Source of the DNA: Plantago ovata
Taxonomy: Eukaryota > Streptophyta > Magnoliopsida > Lamiales > Plantaginaceae
NCBI GenBank assembly: GCA_028274465.1
Contig: CM051456.1
Coordinates: 122,714,880 to 122,778,879, forward strand
Reading direction: 5' to 3'
DNA: 64,000 nt
This document shows positions 1 through 11,730 of the stretch, one piece after another. Each line of letters opens with the position of its first letter. The first letter of the stretch is position 1. The position numbers were made by a program, and so were the translations under genes. The notes beneath the pieces were generated by a model. It saw nothing but the letters and a program-made list of their open reading frames with translations. It had not been told where the DNA came from and made no database searches.

Positions 1-223
1 TATCCAGCAAAAACAAAATCACTAGGTATTATCTATATTTCCCCGTTTCCAATCAAAATCAACAAATTAAGTATCTACAGTACTATATATAACAACTGAA
101 TAGGAAAGAGATACAGTAAACTATAGCATTCTCGTGAACACAAATTGACAGAGAGAAAAATGAAAAGTTCGAAATAACTGGGGAAAAAGAAAAAAAAGCA
201 AAGCACGCAAATGATCGACATAC

Positions 224-342
224 TTAGTAGGAGGTCGAGCTGGTTTAGAGTCGAAGGCAGACGGCAAATCAGTGATAGTTTCAGATTGTGCATCTTCTGG
301 AAATGAAGTTAGGTTTGAAGAAGACGATGACGAATTCTCCAT
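224..342 (-). CDS. First coding exon of an unidentified gene (partial)
   Basis: This is the first coding exon of a minus-strand gene whose remainder lies beyond the left edge. The exon encodes 39 residues plus two bases, beginning MENSSSSSSNLTSF, rich in Ser and Pro with an acidic stretch (PEDAQSE). It ends at a canonical donor (GTATGT on the minus strand, GT at 222-223). The ATG is the first in its leader, and an AT-rich leader with repeated GATTT units lies at about 343-420. No domain is visible and I do not recognise the family. It could instead read through the donor as a short ORF to 121, but that extension is low-complexity Phe/Leu sequence typical of intron translation. Confidence 0.5.
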
Positions 343-612
343 TTTCGATCGATGATTGATCGTCGCTGATAAATTCTGGTGTACTTACGGTTTTTGATTT
401 GATTTGATTTGATTCGACGATTCGAATTTCGAACAGCTACTCTAGCATCTCGCCCGGATTTTTGGGCTTCCGGAGTTACGAGGTGCGGGCTTTATCCACA
501 GTGGACTGACGCTGGACAAATCGACCCATTTTACCAATTACAGGCCCAATTTCATACTATAACAAACTACATTTAAAAAAAATCATTAAAATCAAAGAGG
601 GTGAACATTAAA

Positions 613-1520
613 ATGCAGTGTGTAGTGTACACGGTTACATGGAAGTATCATTAATATAATGGAGTGTCTGTTAGCCCTGAATGGCATCCTTTTTGAAAAA
701 TTCCCGACCCGTTGGAATTTCTCCGAATTTATCTCGATTCCGAAAATTTTAATTTCAATTGGGACATTTTCTGAATTCTCATATATAAATTTGAGATTGA
801 TTTTATTTTTTGAATGGCATTATATAAGCTTTATTTTTTTCATAGTTTTTCATTTTCATGTTCATCATAGTTTCATAAACTTTTTTTTTACATATATTTC
901 ATTGCTAGTTGTTTGATTTGATCTCGTTTTGGTTAGAACTACTTCCTAATATTTTGTTACTATTTTGTACTCCCTTCGTTCTTTCAGAAGTGTGATGTTT
1001 TGACTTTTTTCGATCAACAGATTTCAACTTTGACTCACGATTACTATTAAACTATAATGATATAGTATTTAACGAAATTATATTATGGAAATATAGAACC
1101 TGAAATTTCATAATATAATTTCGTTATATACTTTATAATTATAGTTTAAGAGTAATCGGAAATCAAAGTTGAAAGTTGTTGACCAAAAAAAGTCAAACCA
1201 TGACACTTCTGAGAGAACGGAGGGAGTATTGAAAAACGTTTTTAATTTTTATATGGATGAAGATGTTAGCAAAATGTTGAATCTATCTCTCGTGCACAAA
1301 AGAGCATTACTTGTTTTTTTTACTTCAAAAAATCTATAAAAAGAATAGGATCCATCAATTCCAGCCCGAATCCCGAAAAATTCCAACATTATTTAGAGCG
1401 AGATTGAAAATCATCTCAAAACCAAAATCACAAAAATCCCATATTTCCCGCCCCACCCATCTATATTTTTTGGGATGCAGTGTGTACACGGTTACATGGA
1501 AGTATCATTATTAATATAAT
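613..1520. repeat. Pair of about 45-bp direct repeats flanking a MITE
   Basis: The stretch at 613-658 (ATGCAGTGTG then TACACGGTTACATGGAAG then TATCATTAATATAAT) recurs at 1475-1520 with small indels. Another shared fragment, GGGTGAACATTA, lies just before the first copy (600-611) and just after the second (about 1555-1566). About 0.86 kb, including the MITE at 970-1226, separates the copies. The order suggests a duplication or a degraded element end rather than chance. Confidence 0.5.
970..1226. mobile_element. Stowaway-like MITE (257 bp)
   Basis: Terminal inverted repeats begin CTCCCTTCGTTCTTTCAGAAG on the left and end in the complement on the right (CTTCTGAGAGAACGGAGGGAG), flanked on both sides by TA. 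The interior is AT-rich and itself inverted around TTTCATAATATAATTTCG. No coding capacity. The TA target and CTCCCTCCGT-type ends are the signature of Stowaway (Tc1/mariner-derived) MITEs. It is one of about five members of similar length in the window. Confidence 0.85.
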
Positions 1521-2490
1521 ATGTTGGGTATCAAAAAAAAAAATATAATATGTTGGGTGAACATTACACGCCATTATGGTTAGGTGCGTACTAAAATCTA
1601 TATGTTTATTTATATGTTGACTGATAGCGCTCCAAAACATCATCAAGCGGAGAACATTATCTTATCGCGTCATAGGTTGAGAAAATGGAACATAATAAGA
1701 TTGCAATATCTTTTGTAGGGCATATGTTGTCTACTAACTTTGTTGAGCAATATTAAGCTTCAGTACTGCATATATAGACAAGTTCATTGTTGAATGCAAC
1801 ATGCATCATACCATATTACTATATGTTTCGATCGTTATAATTAATCATAGCAATGTAAAAGTTGTTGGAATAGCTCGCTTAGCTGTTCGTCTGAATTAAT
1901 CTGGGTCTAGTTGCGCATAATATGATAATATATGATTAATAAGAAAAAAGATAATTAATATTATCAGGTGAATGGGATGACGAAGAATTTAAATCATTTG
2001 ATTTGGATTGCTGATATCTAACAAAACCATATTTTAGTTCGATTGAGAGTTACCCAGTATTGTTAATTGTTACAATTGATGTTAATTAATTATTTAATTG
2101 GTTGGTTACTTAGCTTGGTTGGTATATACTTAATTATATAATCCATCCATTAATTTAATTTTAAGAATTGTCAATGGCATATTGAGGTCCCAAGGCCCAC
2201 ATGACAGACACTCCGCAGTTTTGTTATTTCGACGGCAGATGCTGAGGAAACGAGTAAATTTAACCTGTGCTACATAATAATTATAGTATATTTTGATTTT
2301 ATAATCTCTTCATATCATATATATTTGCCTAAAGTTATGCTATATATAAGAGACAAAGGAGAGAATGAAAAAAATAAATATGGTATGTGTTAAATTTTAA
2401 AACTTAATATTTAGTAAAATTTAATACAGGTAGAATTTGGACTTTTTTGAGTATTACCCTATGGTATAGCCGTATAGCATATGTAATTTA

Positions 2491-2739
2491 CTCCCTCCGT
2501 CCTACTATAATTTACTCACTTTAAATTTTTCCGGTCAAACAGTTTTAAACTTTGACTTCCGATTACTCTTAAACTATAATGATAACGTATTTGACGAAAT
2601 CATATTATGAAAATATTGAACTTAAATTTTCAAAATATTTAAATATTTTATCATTATAATGTAAGAGTAATCAGGAGTCAAAATTGAAATTATTGACCGA
2701 AAAAAATCAAACTGAATAATTTCTACTGTACAGATGAAG
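2491..2739. mobile_element. Stowaway-like MITE (249 bp)
   Basis: The left end CTCCCTCCGTCCTACTATAA is canonical and preceded by TA. The right end has decayed (ACTGTACAGATGAAG, then TA). The interior carries the family's inverted AT-rich core with GACGAAATCATATTATGAAA. Non-coding. Confidence 0.75.
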
Positions 2740-2837
2740 TAGCTTGCTTTGTTCCTGGAGTCCAGGACAAATGAGTTTCCGAAAGAAATGTGTATATTCT
2801 CCCATGTAGCGCTAGCTAGAATTCACATTTTATACTT

Positions 2838-2909
2838 AGGGCCTTGGTCCATATTATCTTCGTTTAAACAAAATTGAATTGGAACTAAATGAAATTAAAC
2901 TAAATTGAA

Positions 2910-2985
<76 letters not shown>

Positions 2986-3091
2986 AAATAGTAAAGCAAA
3001 TTCGAAATTGGATTGAACTGAATGAATTTGAACGGAATAGAACTCAACCAAAATGGAATTAATTAGTTTTCATACGAAGAGAATAAAGTCT
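2838..3091. mobile_element. Possible inverted-repeat element containing a (TA)n tract
   Basis: The left side reads GGGCCTTGG then ATTATCTTCGTTTAAAC. The right side, reverse-complemented, reads GACTTTATTCTCTTCGTATG. Between them lie many AATTGAA/GAACTAAA-type units and the (TA)n tract. The ATTNTCTTCG end motif also occurs in the element at 10588-10865, so these may be one family of non-autonomous elements. Ends are not sharply defined. Confidence 0.4.
2912..2983. repeat. (TA)36 microsatellite
   Basis: Uninterrupted TA dinucleotide repeat of about 72 bp. Likely length-polymorphic and prone to assembly error. Confidence 0.95.
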
Positions 3092-4068
3092 TATTGCTAA
3101 TTTTCTATATTGAAATAATTTGAAATTAAACGAATCTAAAAAATTTAAAATGCAACAAATGTAGAAAAGTAAAGTTACTACATTGGCTGGTGTGATCACT
3201 CATGAGCTTAATTATAACGGAGAAACAATTAAACTTGTACTCACCTATCAAAATATCAAAAGGTATAGTTGTTTAATTTGCCATTGATATGAGTTATTGA
3301 CTTATTGTGAATTATAAGGACGACCTTACTTATAAATCCGATCTATAGAATAATCTTCATTAGGATATAAGGTGAGGCTGAAATTTGTACATTGAGGATA
3401 TTTGTGTGTATATATATATATATAGTGGATCCATTTTTCAAAGGCAATTTTAAGTTCCTAGAGAAACCCTAAGCTTTTGGTGTGATTTAGGTACATTGCA
3501 TGGAAGTATATTACTGTAATGATTTTATGACAAGAAGAGGAATGAATGGGTTTGATAAACATATTGGGGATGAATGTTGAAACTGAAATGAAACTAAACA
3601 ATGAAGTCACTGGGAAATGAGATCCGCATATATGTTAAGTTTTCATAATGTTTTATTCATTGTTATCTTATGTCGCACTGAATTATGATCATACATGAAT
3701 GTACTTTGTAAAGCACCACGAGACGATGCCGCACACGAGGTAGTAATTAATTAAAAACATGCAAAATGAATTATGATATGATCATACATGATCATTTACA
3801 TACAAAAATACATATCTTTGATGATCAGAGTGGAAAATTCGTTCCATTAGTTTTGGGATATTTGTGCTCAACATTAAGAGATGGAAGAGTAAAATGACTT
3901 TTTAACTTTGAAGTATAGCTAGGATTTCAGTACATTGAAGACCACTCTATGATAAAAATCACTCCATGCATATAACAATTAATTATCATACATTAATTAA
4001 TACACACCCATGGTAATATCTAATGAATGGAAGTGAAGTGTTCATCTCTTGGTGAATACTCATTAATG

Positions 4069-5738
4069 TCAGGCTGGTGCATTCAAGAAAACCATCTCCA
4101 GCTGCTCAATTATGTCTTTCACTGTCCCCCTGAATTCTTTTCTCATCTGCAATATTATTTTTCATAATAAATAAATTTCTATTGGATGGCTACCTGTAAT
4201 CTATTATAATGATCACTACTTTAATTCATTCAAATGTAGTTAATTTAAATAAGATGAATGAAGGGGGATAGGATTTTTTTTTTCTTCCAAAAATTACATT
4301 GAGAACCCACAACCACCAACAGATCGAGACTTATTGGGTAAAATCGCCCAATTTGTTAGAAATTATTTCTTTCCAAATCTGTGGGTTTAAGTTCCAAACT
4401 ACATATGTAAGCCATATTAAAGTGCAACTAGTGCGATATTCTCAAATTCATAAAACATAAATCGATTGATACATATAGTATACCTATTAGGATATACCTG
4501 AGCAAGGATGGTAATAACAAGAGTCACATCTCCAAAAGGCATAATTCTGATGTCTGTCACAGTGAGATGCATCTTCTCCAACTCCCATGGGATTCTTGAC
4601 ATTAGCCCCTTTTGGTTTCTGCAACATATTTTTATCAGAACTGTGCCCCCATTCGAAATCATGGCCTTTATTTCTGGACTCTGATCACTTGCCATTCCAC
4701 TGCTCATCATATCTTCGTCATCAACACTAGTAATGCATACTACTGAAGAATCATCAATGGTGCAGCTGCTTGGTGATGCGGATGATGATCTCTTCAACTT
4801 TTCTTCCTCTAGCAAGTTCACGCGTTCTTGAAGGGACTTGAGATGGTCTATTGCATCTTCAAGCAATGAAGCTTTATCCAACTGCATATATTGAGTCATG
4901 AATCATATGATCATATGTTCTTTAGTCAATTAGCTACTTGCAAAGACCTAGTAGTTCCTAGTATCATAGTTATTCTGTGGTTTTATGTTTAGATAAAAAA
5001 TATTAATCTTCATCCTTATCTTGAATTCAATTTCTCAAATGAATTGATCAACTATACATTTTGGATCTAAAGTGGTGTGGTTTTCACTTTATGAACTAAG
5101 AAGAACCTTTCAAGTCAAATATATGATTTGAATACCAGCTAAACTTGAAAGTAAGTTGAATATTTTCATACCTTCTTGAGTCCAGGCACAACTTTAGAAA
5201 GAGTGATGAAGAGCTGGCCTAATTTCTGTCGGCGCTTCCTCTCCGCGAGGACATGGTCTTGAGCCTGCAGAGGCGTCCGGTTCACAGTCACACCCCTCCT
5301 AACTTGGCCGGTTGAGCCCTCCTCAAGATTATCATATTCAAAATTGGTAAAATCATCTTCCACCATAGATGAAAAGTTGATAATTTGGGGCTTAACCATT
5401 GCATCACTAGTACTAGTAGCATATCCTCCTCCTCCAAGATTCAGATTGCTATTATCGTACAGTGTGCTTTCGAAGGATAATAACTTGGAGTTGGTTGCAG
5501 CAAGATCGGAACTAGAGTTAGCCGATTCTGAGGCATTGAAAGATGCGGTCTGGCTCACAAGATTTTGGTTTGTGACTCTGGAAATAGTTCCATATGGAGT
5601 TCCACAATTAGGATATGCAATAGGAGTTTGTTGTGGAGGATGCAGCTGTTGTGCTAGTAGTGATGAGGGGTACATCTCATCAGGCAGAATAGGCTTCAAG
5701 TCAAACATCTCATCATCAAGAAAATCTTCCATGTCCAT
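4069..5738 (-). CDS. Subgroup IVa bHLH transcription factor (NAI1/bHLH18/25-like)
   Basis: Nuclear DNA-binding transcription factor expected to bind E-box/G-box sites as a dimer. Three coding exons join in frame: 5738-5172, 4881-4498 and 4146-4069, giving 342 residues. The N-terminal 150 residues are acidic and Ser/Asn-rich. The basic region at about 155-175 has the H-E-R-R pattern (HVLAERKRR), followed by helix-loop-helix to about residue 216 across the first intron (VVPGLKK joined to LDKASLLEDAI). A C-terminal ACT-like domain (about 262-342) begins near VLIKICCRNQKG. Family knowledge: IVa members control ER-body formation (NAI1) and, in several dicots, terpenoid or saponin genes (TSAR, BIS). 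The upstream sequence suggests a leader intron (donor after 6068, acceptor before 5745). The particular target genes cannot be read from this sequence. Confidence 0.9.
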
Positions 5739-5745
5739 GACCTAC

Positions 5746-6067
5746 CTAGTTAACAATACATACAATTACAAGAAAATTAACATAATTAAAGCATGAGTGA
5801 ATTGCATTTTTTGTCCTCTAAGTGACCGTTCGGTTCGTTTTTTACAGATCAAGATTTGCTAAAAACTCATACTTTATGCTTGCTTAGGATGTACAGTATC
5901 TGTATGCTGAGATGAGGATTCACAAGTCAAAGCCTGCTACATGAAAAGTTTTCAGCTAGCTAGCTAGTTTCAGATACAGATAATGCATAGTTGCATACCA
6001 TCAAAAGCAAAAGAGGAAAAAAAATATGATGAAATTAAACATGTGTATGTAAGAGTTTGAAGCTCAC
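5746..6067 (-). other. Probable 5'-leader intron of the bHLH gene
   Basis: On the minus strand a CAG/GTGAGC donor lies at 6068/6067 and a TTAACTAG acceptor at 5746, seven bases upstream of the ATG at 5738. The 320-bp interval is AT-rich with no coding signal. The leader exon would lie at about 6068-6150. Inferred from splice consensus only. Confidence 0.55.
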
Positions 6068-6189
6068 CTGATCAAGAAGAAGAAGACAATGGCTAATGGT
6101 TTCTTCCTTTTGTCAATGATGAGAGACAGAAATTATACCTCAAGGAAGAATTATTCTGGATAGGAATATGAGAGTATACTGCTATGTTA

Positions 6190-8496
6190 TAGTACTTCAT
6201 AAATTATAAAAAGTCCAATTGGTGCTAAATTGCATAAAACCCAAGTTCTCCACTAAAATTATGCAGAAGTCCCACATGTTGTCAATATCTACTAACTGAG
6301 ACTCACCTCCAAACATTTTAGGAATTATGGTATTACTGTATATCTGGATATTTATATTCTTTTGTATATAGCCGAGGCGTTGTTTCTTATTTGTCAACAA
6401 AAAAAAGAAAAAGAAAAGAAAAAAAAAACTCTTTATTTTGTCGATCTTTTTTAAACCTAATTTAAACCTCCAATAAATTTCAAATCATAACGATAAAATA
6501 AATTTATAAAATTATATTATGATAGTATAGACACTATAATTTCATAATATAATTTTATAAATTAATTTTTTATTATTGCTTAGGGTAATTGGAGGTCAAC
6601 CGGAGAAACAAATTAATAAAATAAATGTAAAGAATTCATTGAGATTTGAGTCTATCTCACCAAGAAGAGAAAAGAAATAGTGGGTGTGGTTTGGTGAAGA
6701 GAAGATCGGTTGGGTTTTAGGCAATTTAGCTCCGCACAAGTCCCACAAACGAGAACTGGAAAGATTTAGACTAAATTGTTATGATGAAAATGGTCGGAAG
6801 GTTGATTTGTGTAGGTGTGTACGATTTAATTAATATAAGTAAATAGTAACAAAATTGACCTGATGAAAGTGCCTCCCTGTCCACACGTGTGAATACTGTA
6901 CCAATGGAGGTAGTCCCATGAAAATATGTCCAAGAATTTTTGAATGTTTGCGCCGATTGTAAGTTGAAATCATGCATAGAAGTACTTAATTAAACACAAA
7001 TAGCTTATCCTTAAATAGTTATTTAATTGAAGTTTTAAGTTACAAACACCCGTACATTACGTGTTTGCTTGGTCATTCCTACATAAACATTTGTTACAAA
7101 ATTAATAGACATAAACAATATACAAGGACGGAAGGAGTATCATTTTAGCAGTGGATCTTTTTAAAGCTATGGAAAAAATTGTATAGTATTATTTTCTTAC
7201 CTTATTTTATCCCATTTTCTCTCACTATTCATTTAATTTTACAATCGACTTTTTATTCATTTCTCTCGTACCGTAATCATATACGATCCAAAAGTAATTC
7301 GGCCATAAAATGTGGGTGAAATTTTAGCTAAACCATGATTCGTTTGTCCATGATTTTGTACCTCAGTTAAAGGGGTTCCACACGTCGGTAACAAAGGGTT
7401 TCCGAACGTTTATAAATCTACTAGAGTAGTAGATGAGTCTTGAATAAAATTTACAATAATTCCTTTAATGGTGAAAAAGTATTTGAAAATCTCAAAATGT
7501 GTTGGTCGATGCATTAATATTAATATGGAAATTAAAAGTAAACAAAATGTACAATATGTCAGATGGCTAATATTAGGAAGGAACCAACTAGATAACAGAG
7601 TTTAGTTTGGAAATGAGGCTCTGGGCCCCTTTGGAGTACCACCATCACAATTTGGAAGGGGCTAGTCAGCTAGATGGCTAAGTGCCGGGAGCTGGAGTTC
7701 GGGTCATGGGTTTAGGCTAAGGCTAGCTAGTGGTGGATATTCCCTCTGGACCAAATATTAGTTTTGTTTTTGGATCCAATTAGAAAAGTCCAACAGGGTA
7801 GGTCCAATGACTAACGGATTGATTATTTCTACCTTGAAAAAAAATAAATTAATTTCTACCTTGAAAATTTTATCCGCTCTGTTTGGATGGGATTAAAGAG
7901 AACATGTGCAAACTTCAAATGAAAAGTTGTGTCTTTTTAAACAAAAAGTTTTTAAAAAGTGCATTCATAGATAGCAAATTACAGCGGAGTTACAAGTTCA
8001 GCATACAACAACCCATCCTAAAAGCTAACTAAGAGCTAACTATTCTAGGATATGCCATTGTATATGTTCTTCCACACCGCTTGGCAGCTATAATTACTCC
8101 CTTCCAGTGTTGCAGAAAACACACAATTCTACTCTCTCGTCTTTTCTATTTTTCCATAATAAACTTGTCTTCCCATATTGATATAGTCTATGTGAAATTT
8201 TTATTTAAGTGCCTGTACATATTCTCACTGAAATTTTATTTTGAAAGACTATTCACTAGCAGACTGTAAGCACCAATAGCAAAACGAATAAAGTATTAAG
8301 TACATAGTGTCATCACTTAACTCTACCGACTTCATCGTATTCGTTTTCTTCGGTCATTCATTCTGTACATTCATATTTGTGCTCTAAATTCCCAACACAA
8401 ACATTTAGTTATGTGTAATTCGAAACTATATAACATTAATTTTTTTTTAAAGGACCTACCGTCTACGTCTTTAGTGTTCCACACGTTATGATCGGA
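6190..8496. other. Intergenic region upstream of the bHLH gene
   Basis: No gene seen. About 6430-6640 is a decayed MITE: an inverted AT-rich core (AAATTATATTATG against CATAATATAATTTT) with eroded ends. A lone MITE right-end remnant (GGACGGAAGGAGTA) lies at about 7126-7140. The rest is AT-rich with no conserved ORF. Confidence 0.5.
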
Positions 8497-8504
8497 TAAG
8501 CACT

Positions 8505-9230
8505 CAGGGGCGGAGCCAAGATTCGAAACTGGGGGGGGGGGGGGGGGGCGAACTTTATGTATGTAAAAAAAATATTCGGGTGGACTTTAACAGGGTCGGG
8601 TTTCGGATATCCAAATTTTATTAAAACACCGAAAACTAAAAATTTATATAGATAAACTAAGTTATAAAGTTCAAGCATATAAGAGTCATAACATAATATT
8701 TCCCAACGCATCCAAATAATCCAATAAAATTCCAACATTCAAAACAAGACTATCAAAAATACCTTCTAAGCTTCTACCAGCATATGCTAGATCAAAGTAA
8801 GACCCATCCATAATATGACAAAAAGTAGTTAAGTGCATCGAATGATCAACATGAGTTGGCTGCCAAAAAAACAAAAGAAAGAAACATAAGTTTAGGGATA
8901 ACAAGATAAATGATAACAAAATAACGTGTGCAAAAGAAATAAAGAATGTTCATTGAGATTGAGAGATAAAAACAAACCTGGATCTATCTCCACCTTAGTT
9001 CGTATTCTTTCTTTTCAACTGAACCCTACGCTTTTTGATCTCATTAAATTCATCTATAAATGACTCAACATCAAAAGACCGAGTGATTTCCCTCTCAATA
9101 TTCATCAATAGAGCACTAGACAAAAATTTTGGGGGGGACCATTTTAAAAAAATTTAAAAATATTACATATATACTAAAAAAAAGAAAAATCTTGGGGGGC
9201 GGACGCCCCCAGCCCCCGGCTCCGCCCCTG
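8505..9230. mobile_element. Non-autonomous hAT transposon with 8-bp target duplication (726 bp)
   Basis: The element starts CAGGGGCGGAGCC and ends GGCTCCGCCCCTG, a 13-bp perfect terminal inverted repeat. TAAGCACT is duplicated exactly at 8497-8504 and 9231-9238. The CAGGG end and 8-bp duplication are diagnostic of the hAT superfamily. Inside, the minus strand at about 9012-9119 can be read as a C-terminal transposase remnant (ERE..RSFD....I.EF...K.RRVQ). A run of about 18 G lies near the left end. No intact transposase, so it cannot move on its own. The perfect duplication suggests a fairly recent insertion. Confidence 0.9.
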
Positions 9231-9785
9231 TAAGCACTTGCTTTATACTGTACAAATTTTGCAGTTCATCATATACTAGTATAGTGCTAATTGACTACTA
9301 TAATTGAAGAGGAAGACTTTAACCACTCCTATATGCTTATGGATATTAATCCGTATATTTCACGGCGGATAAGAATATAAGTATTATTATATATATAAAT
9401 GAATCAGTTTAACACATTTCACCAGTTAAATTTGTAAAGAGATAAAAATTATGTTATTATTCTCTGAAATTATGTATAGTATAGAAAAATACTCAAGTAA
9501 TTAAATAAATATAAACTGAATTAAAAACAATTCAATGAAAATACCAAACATTTATCTTTGTTGAACCAGCAAAGCGAGGATCATGGTTCCCCGTTTATCC
9601 CGTGATTACATAAACCCACGTCTTATTGGTGCTGCTTCACAACTAAGTTACGCTTTGTTGTCTAACAAACACTTATCTGGTATGTATAAAAATTTTAACC
9701 AACACAAAGAAATCAGTTAATTCCATAATCAAAACGGAATTGAACAACTGAGTAAATGTGCTAGTATTTTTTCTTATAATCTATA

Positions 9786-10040
9786 CCCTCTACGTCCCAC
9801 TGTAATTTACCTACTTTGATTTTCTTTATCAACAGTTTTCAATTTTGACTTTCGATTAAACAAAACTATAATATGATAAAGTATTTAACGAAATCATATT
9901 ATGAAAATATAAAATTTAAATTTTCATAATATAATTTTACTAATTTTTTATAATTATAATTTAAATTAATTGGCAGTCAAACGTTGAAATATGTTGATCG
10001 AAAATAGTCAAACTGAATAAATTATAATGGAAAGATGAAG
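9786..10040. mobile_element. Stowaway-like MITE, right end decayed (255 bp)
   Basis: The left end CCCTCTACGTCCCACTGTAA follows TA. The right end (ATTATAATGGAAAGATGAAG) is the degraded complement. The interior has the same inverted AT-rich core seen at 970-1226 and 2491-2739. Its length matches its siblings. Confidence 0.7.
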
Positions 10041-10587
10041 TGTTTTTTTTTTTTTTTAATACTCCTTGTTAGCCATAGTGAAAGCATTTTAAAACCAACT
10101 ACAATACAGTACTACTACAGTGTAGTGAGTAGTTCAACTTCAACACGTACCCGACCTGCTAACTTTATTATAAATTGACTAACAGTGTTTGTACAGAAGG
10201 CTAGCAGCTAATGTGGAAACTTTCTGTATGAATAATTACAGAACAACAAAGGAATTCAGTCATGTTCTTTCTATTATCATCACTATTATATTAATGTTTT
10301 AGTTGGTTTACAAATTCAGTACACCATTGAGAATAAAATTCATTACCCACTCACCATATTAGTAGATACCAGAGCCCACTAATTAATCCTACATTGAGGG
10401 TGAGAGCATTAGGAGAAAGTTTAGATCACTGAGTTAGGCTTAATTAAGGTGGATTAATATAAAAGCTTCAAAATAGCCCTTTTAAAATCCAATGATTTTG
10501 GGATTCATCTGAAACTTTTAATTGGATCTCTATAACCATATTACTTTGTTCGTTAATGTGGATCCCATAATTAGGGTTCAAATAAGT

Positions 10588-10865
10588 AAAGCTCTGTTAT
10601 CTTCGTCTGAAAATTGATTATTTTAAGTTCAGATCAGTTCAGATGCATTAAGTTCAGTTCAGATGCATTAAGTTCAGTTCAGTTCAGATGCAATAAGTTC
10701 AGTTCAGACTCACCTAATAATTTTTTATACTACAAATAAGTTCAATTCAGTTCAGTTCAGATACATTAAGTTCAGTTCAGTTCAAATGCATTAAGTTCAG
10801 TTCTGTTCAGATGCATTCAGTTTAGTTCAGATCAGTTTTGTTCGGACGAAGAGAAACACAGCTTT
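10588..10865. mobile_element. Inverted-end element filled with a TTCAG minisatellite
   Basis: The left end AAAGCTCTGTTATCTTCGTC is mirrored on the right (GGACGAAGAGAAACACAGCTTT), with AGT on both sides (10585-10587 and 10866-10868) as a possible 3-bp target duplication. The interior is a run of imperfect AGTTCAGTTCAGATGCATTA units. Similar TTCAG tracts occur at about 15460-15590, 17285-17395 and 56665-56740, suggesting a dispersed non-autonomous family. Confidence 0.6.
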
Positions 10866-11226
10866 AGTATGACTAGTATTTAGTAGCCCAAAAAAACCTC
10901 TTGTCGTATTTAGTAGGGCTAGTATTTAGTAATCCAAAAAAACCTCAATAGGGGACAACATTATTAGGCTTAATTGGAATTTTAAACCAAAAAAACCATA
11001 AGGAGTAAGTATAGAAAAAAATATCAAATACGATGTGATAAGCCAGTACTCCATTTTTAGATCTTTTTTAAACAAAACTTGGTGAATACTACTCCGAATC
11101 TCTAACCAATCTCTAACTATCATCCGAATTCCGAAGAAAAAAAATCTCTCCAAGTTACATCAGCTGAAGAGAAACGCAAATCTGAAGAGCCAATACTCCT
11201 CGAGCCCTCACGAGTCATGTGTAATA

Positions 11227-11478
11227 CTTCCTCCGTTCCTTATCAAACTTCCCATTTCATTTTGTTCACTTTTTTGAGACTTTGTTTGCTTCAAATTAAT
11301 CCTAAATCACACCGAAAAAAAATATTTTGAACTTATATTATAAAAGTGAAAATCTTATATTTTCATAATATAACTTCAAATATTTTTTTTCCAATACGAT
11401 TTATGATTAATTCAGAGTCAAACGGAGTAAAAAAAAAGTCAACAAAACCAAATGGGAAGCTTGATAAGGAAGGAGGAG
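11227..11478. mobile_element. Stowaway-like MITE (252 bp), well preserved
   Basis: The ends CTTCCTCCGTTCCTTATCAA and TTGATAAGGAAGGAGGAG are near-perfect inverted repeats flanked by TA on both sides. The inner AAACTTCCCATTT and AAATGGGAAGCTT also pair. Non-coding. Among the best preserved copies in the window. Confidence 0.85.
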
Positions 11479-11730
11479 TAATAGATTAAGAGCAGCCATT
11501 GTTTATGCAGTTACAGTGCAGAGTACATGGCGTAGGCGTACCAGACAACATAGGCGTACCAGATAACATTTCCAGGGAAGGATAATTTAATAGTTCAAAT
11601 TCAACCACATCAGTTGAAATAATTTTAGATTACTTCATGTTCTAACTATCAAATCAGAGTGAACAGAGTCGAAGAGGATTTGTTTCATCCATGCTGCAAA
11701 TAGTTGCGAGACCAACCTCAAGAAAAAAAA

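Larger units (their letters stand above)
430..4068. other. Intergenic region between the first gene and the bHLH gene
   Basis: No gene is seen in this 3.6 kb. It holds two full-length Stowaway-like MITEs (970-1226 and 2491-2739), a long (TA)n tract (2912-2983) inside a possible further inverted-repeat element (2838-3091), and a direct repeat of about 45 bp (613-658 and 1475-1520). The rest is AT-rich sequence with only short, non-homologous ORFs. Confidence 0.6.
9239..11730. other. Intergenic region rich in MITEs
   Basis: No gene seen between the hAT element and the tandem repeat at the RNA-binding protein gene. It holds MITEs at 9786-10040 and 11227-11478 and the TTCAG minisatellite element at 10588-10865, annotated separately. 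Confidence 0.55.

Noticed and set aside
5344..5796. 150-codon + strand ORF
   Set aside because: Antisense shadow of bHLH exon 1, which has clear domain evidence.
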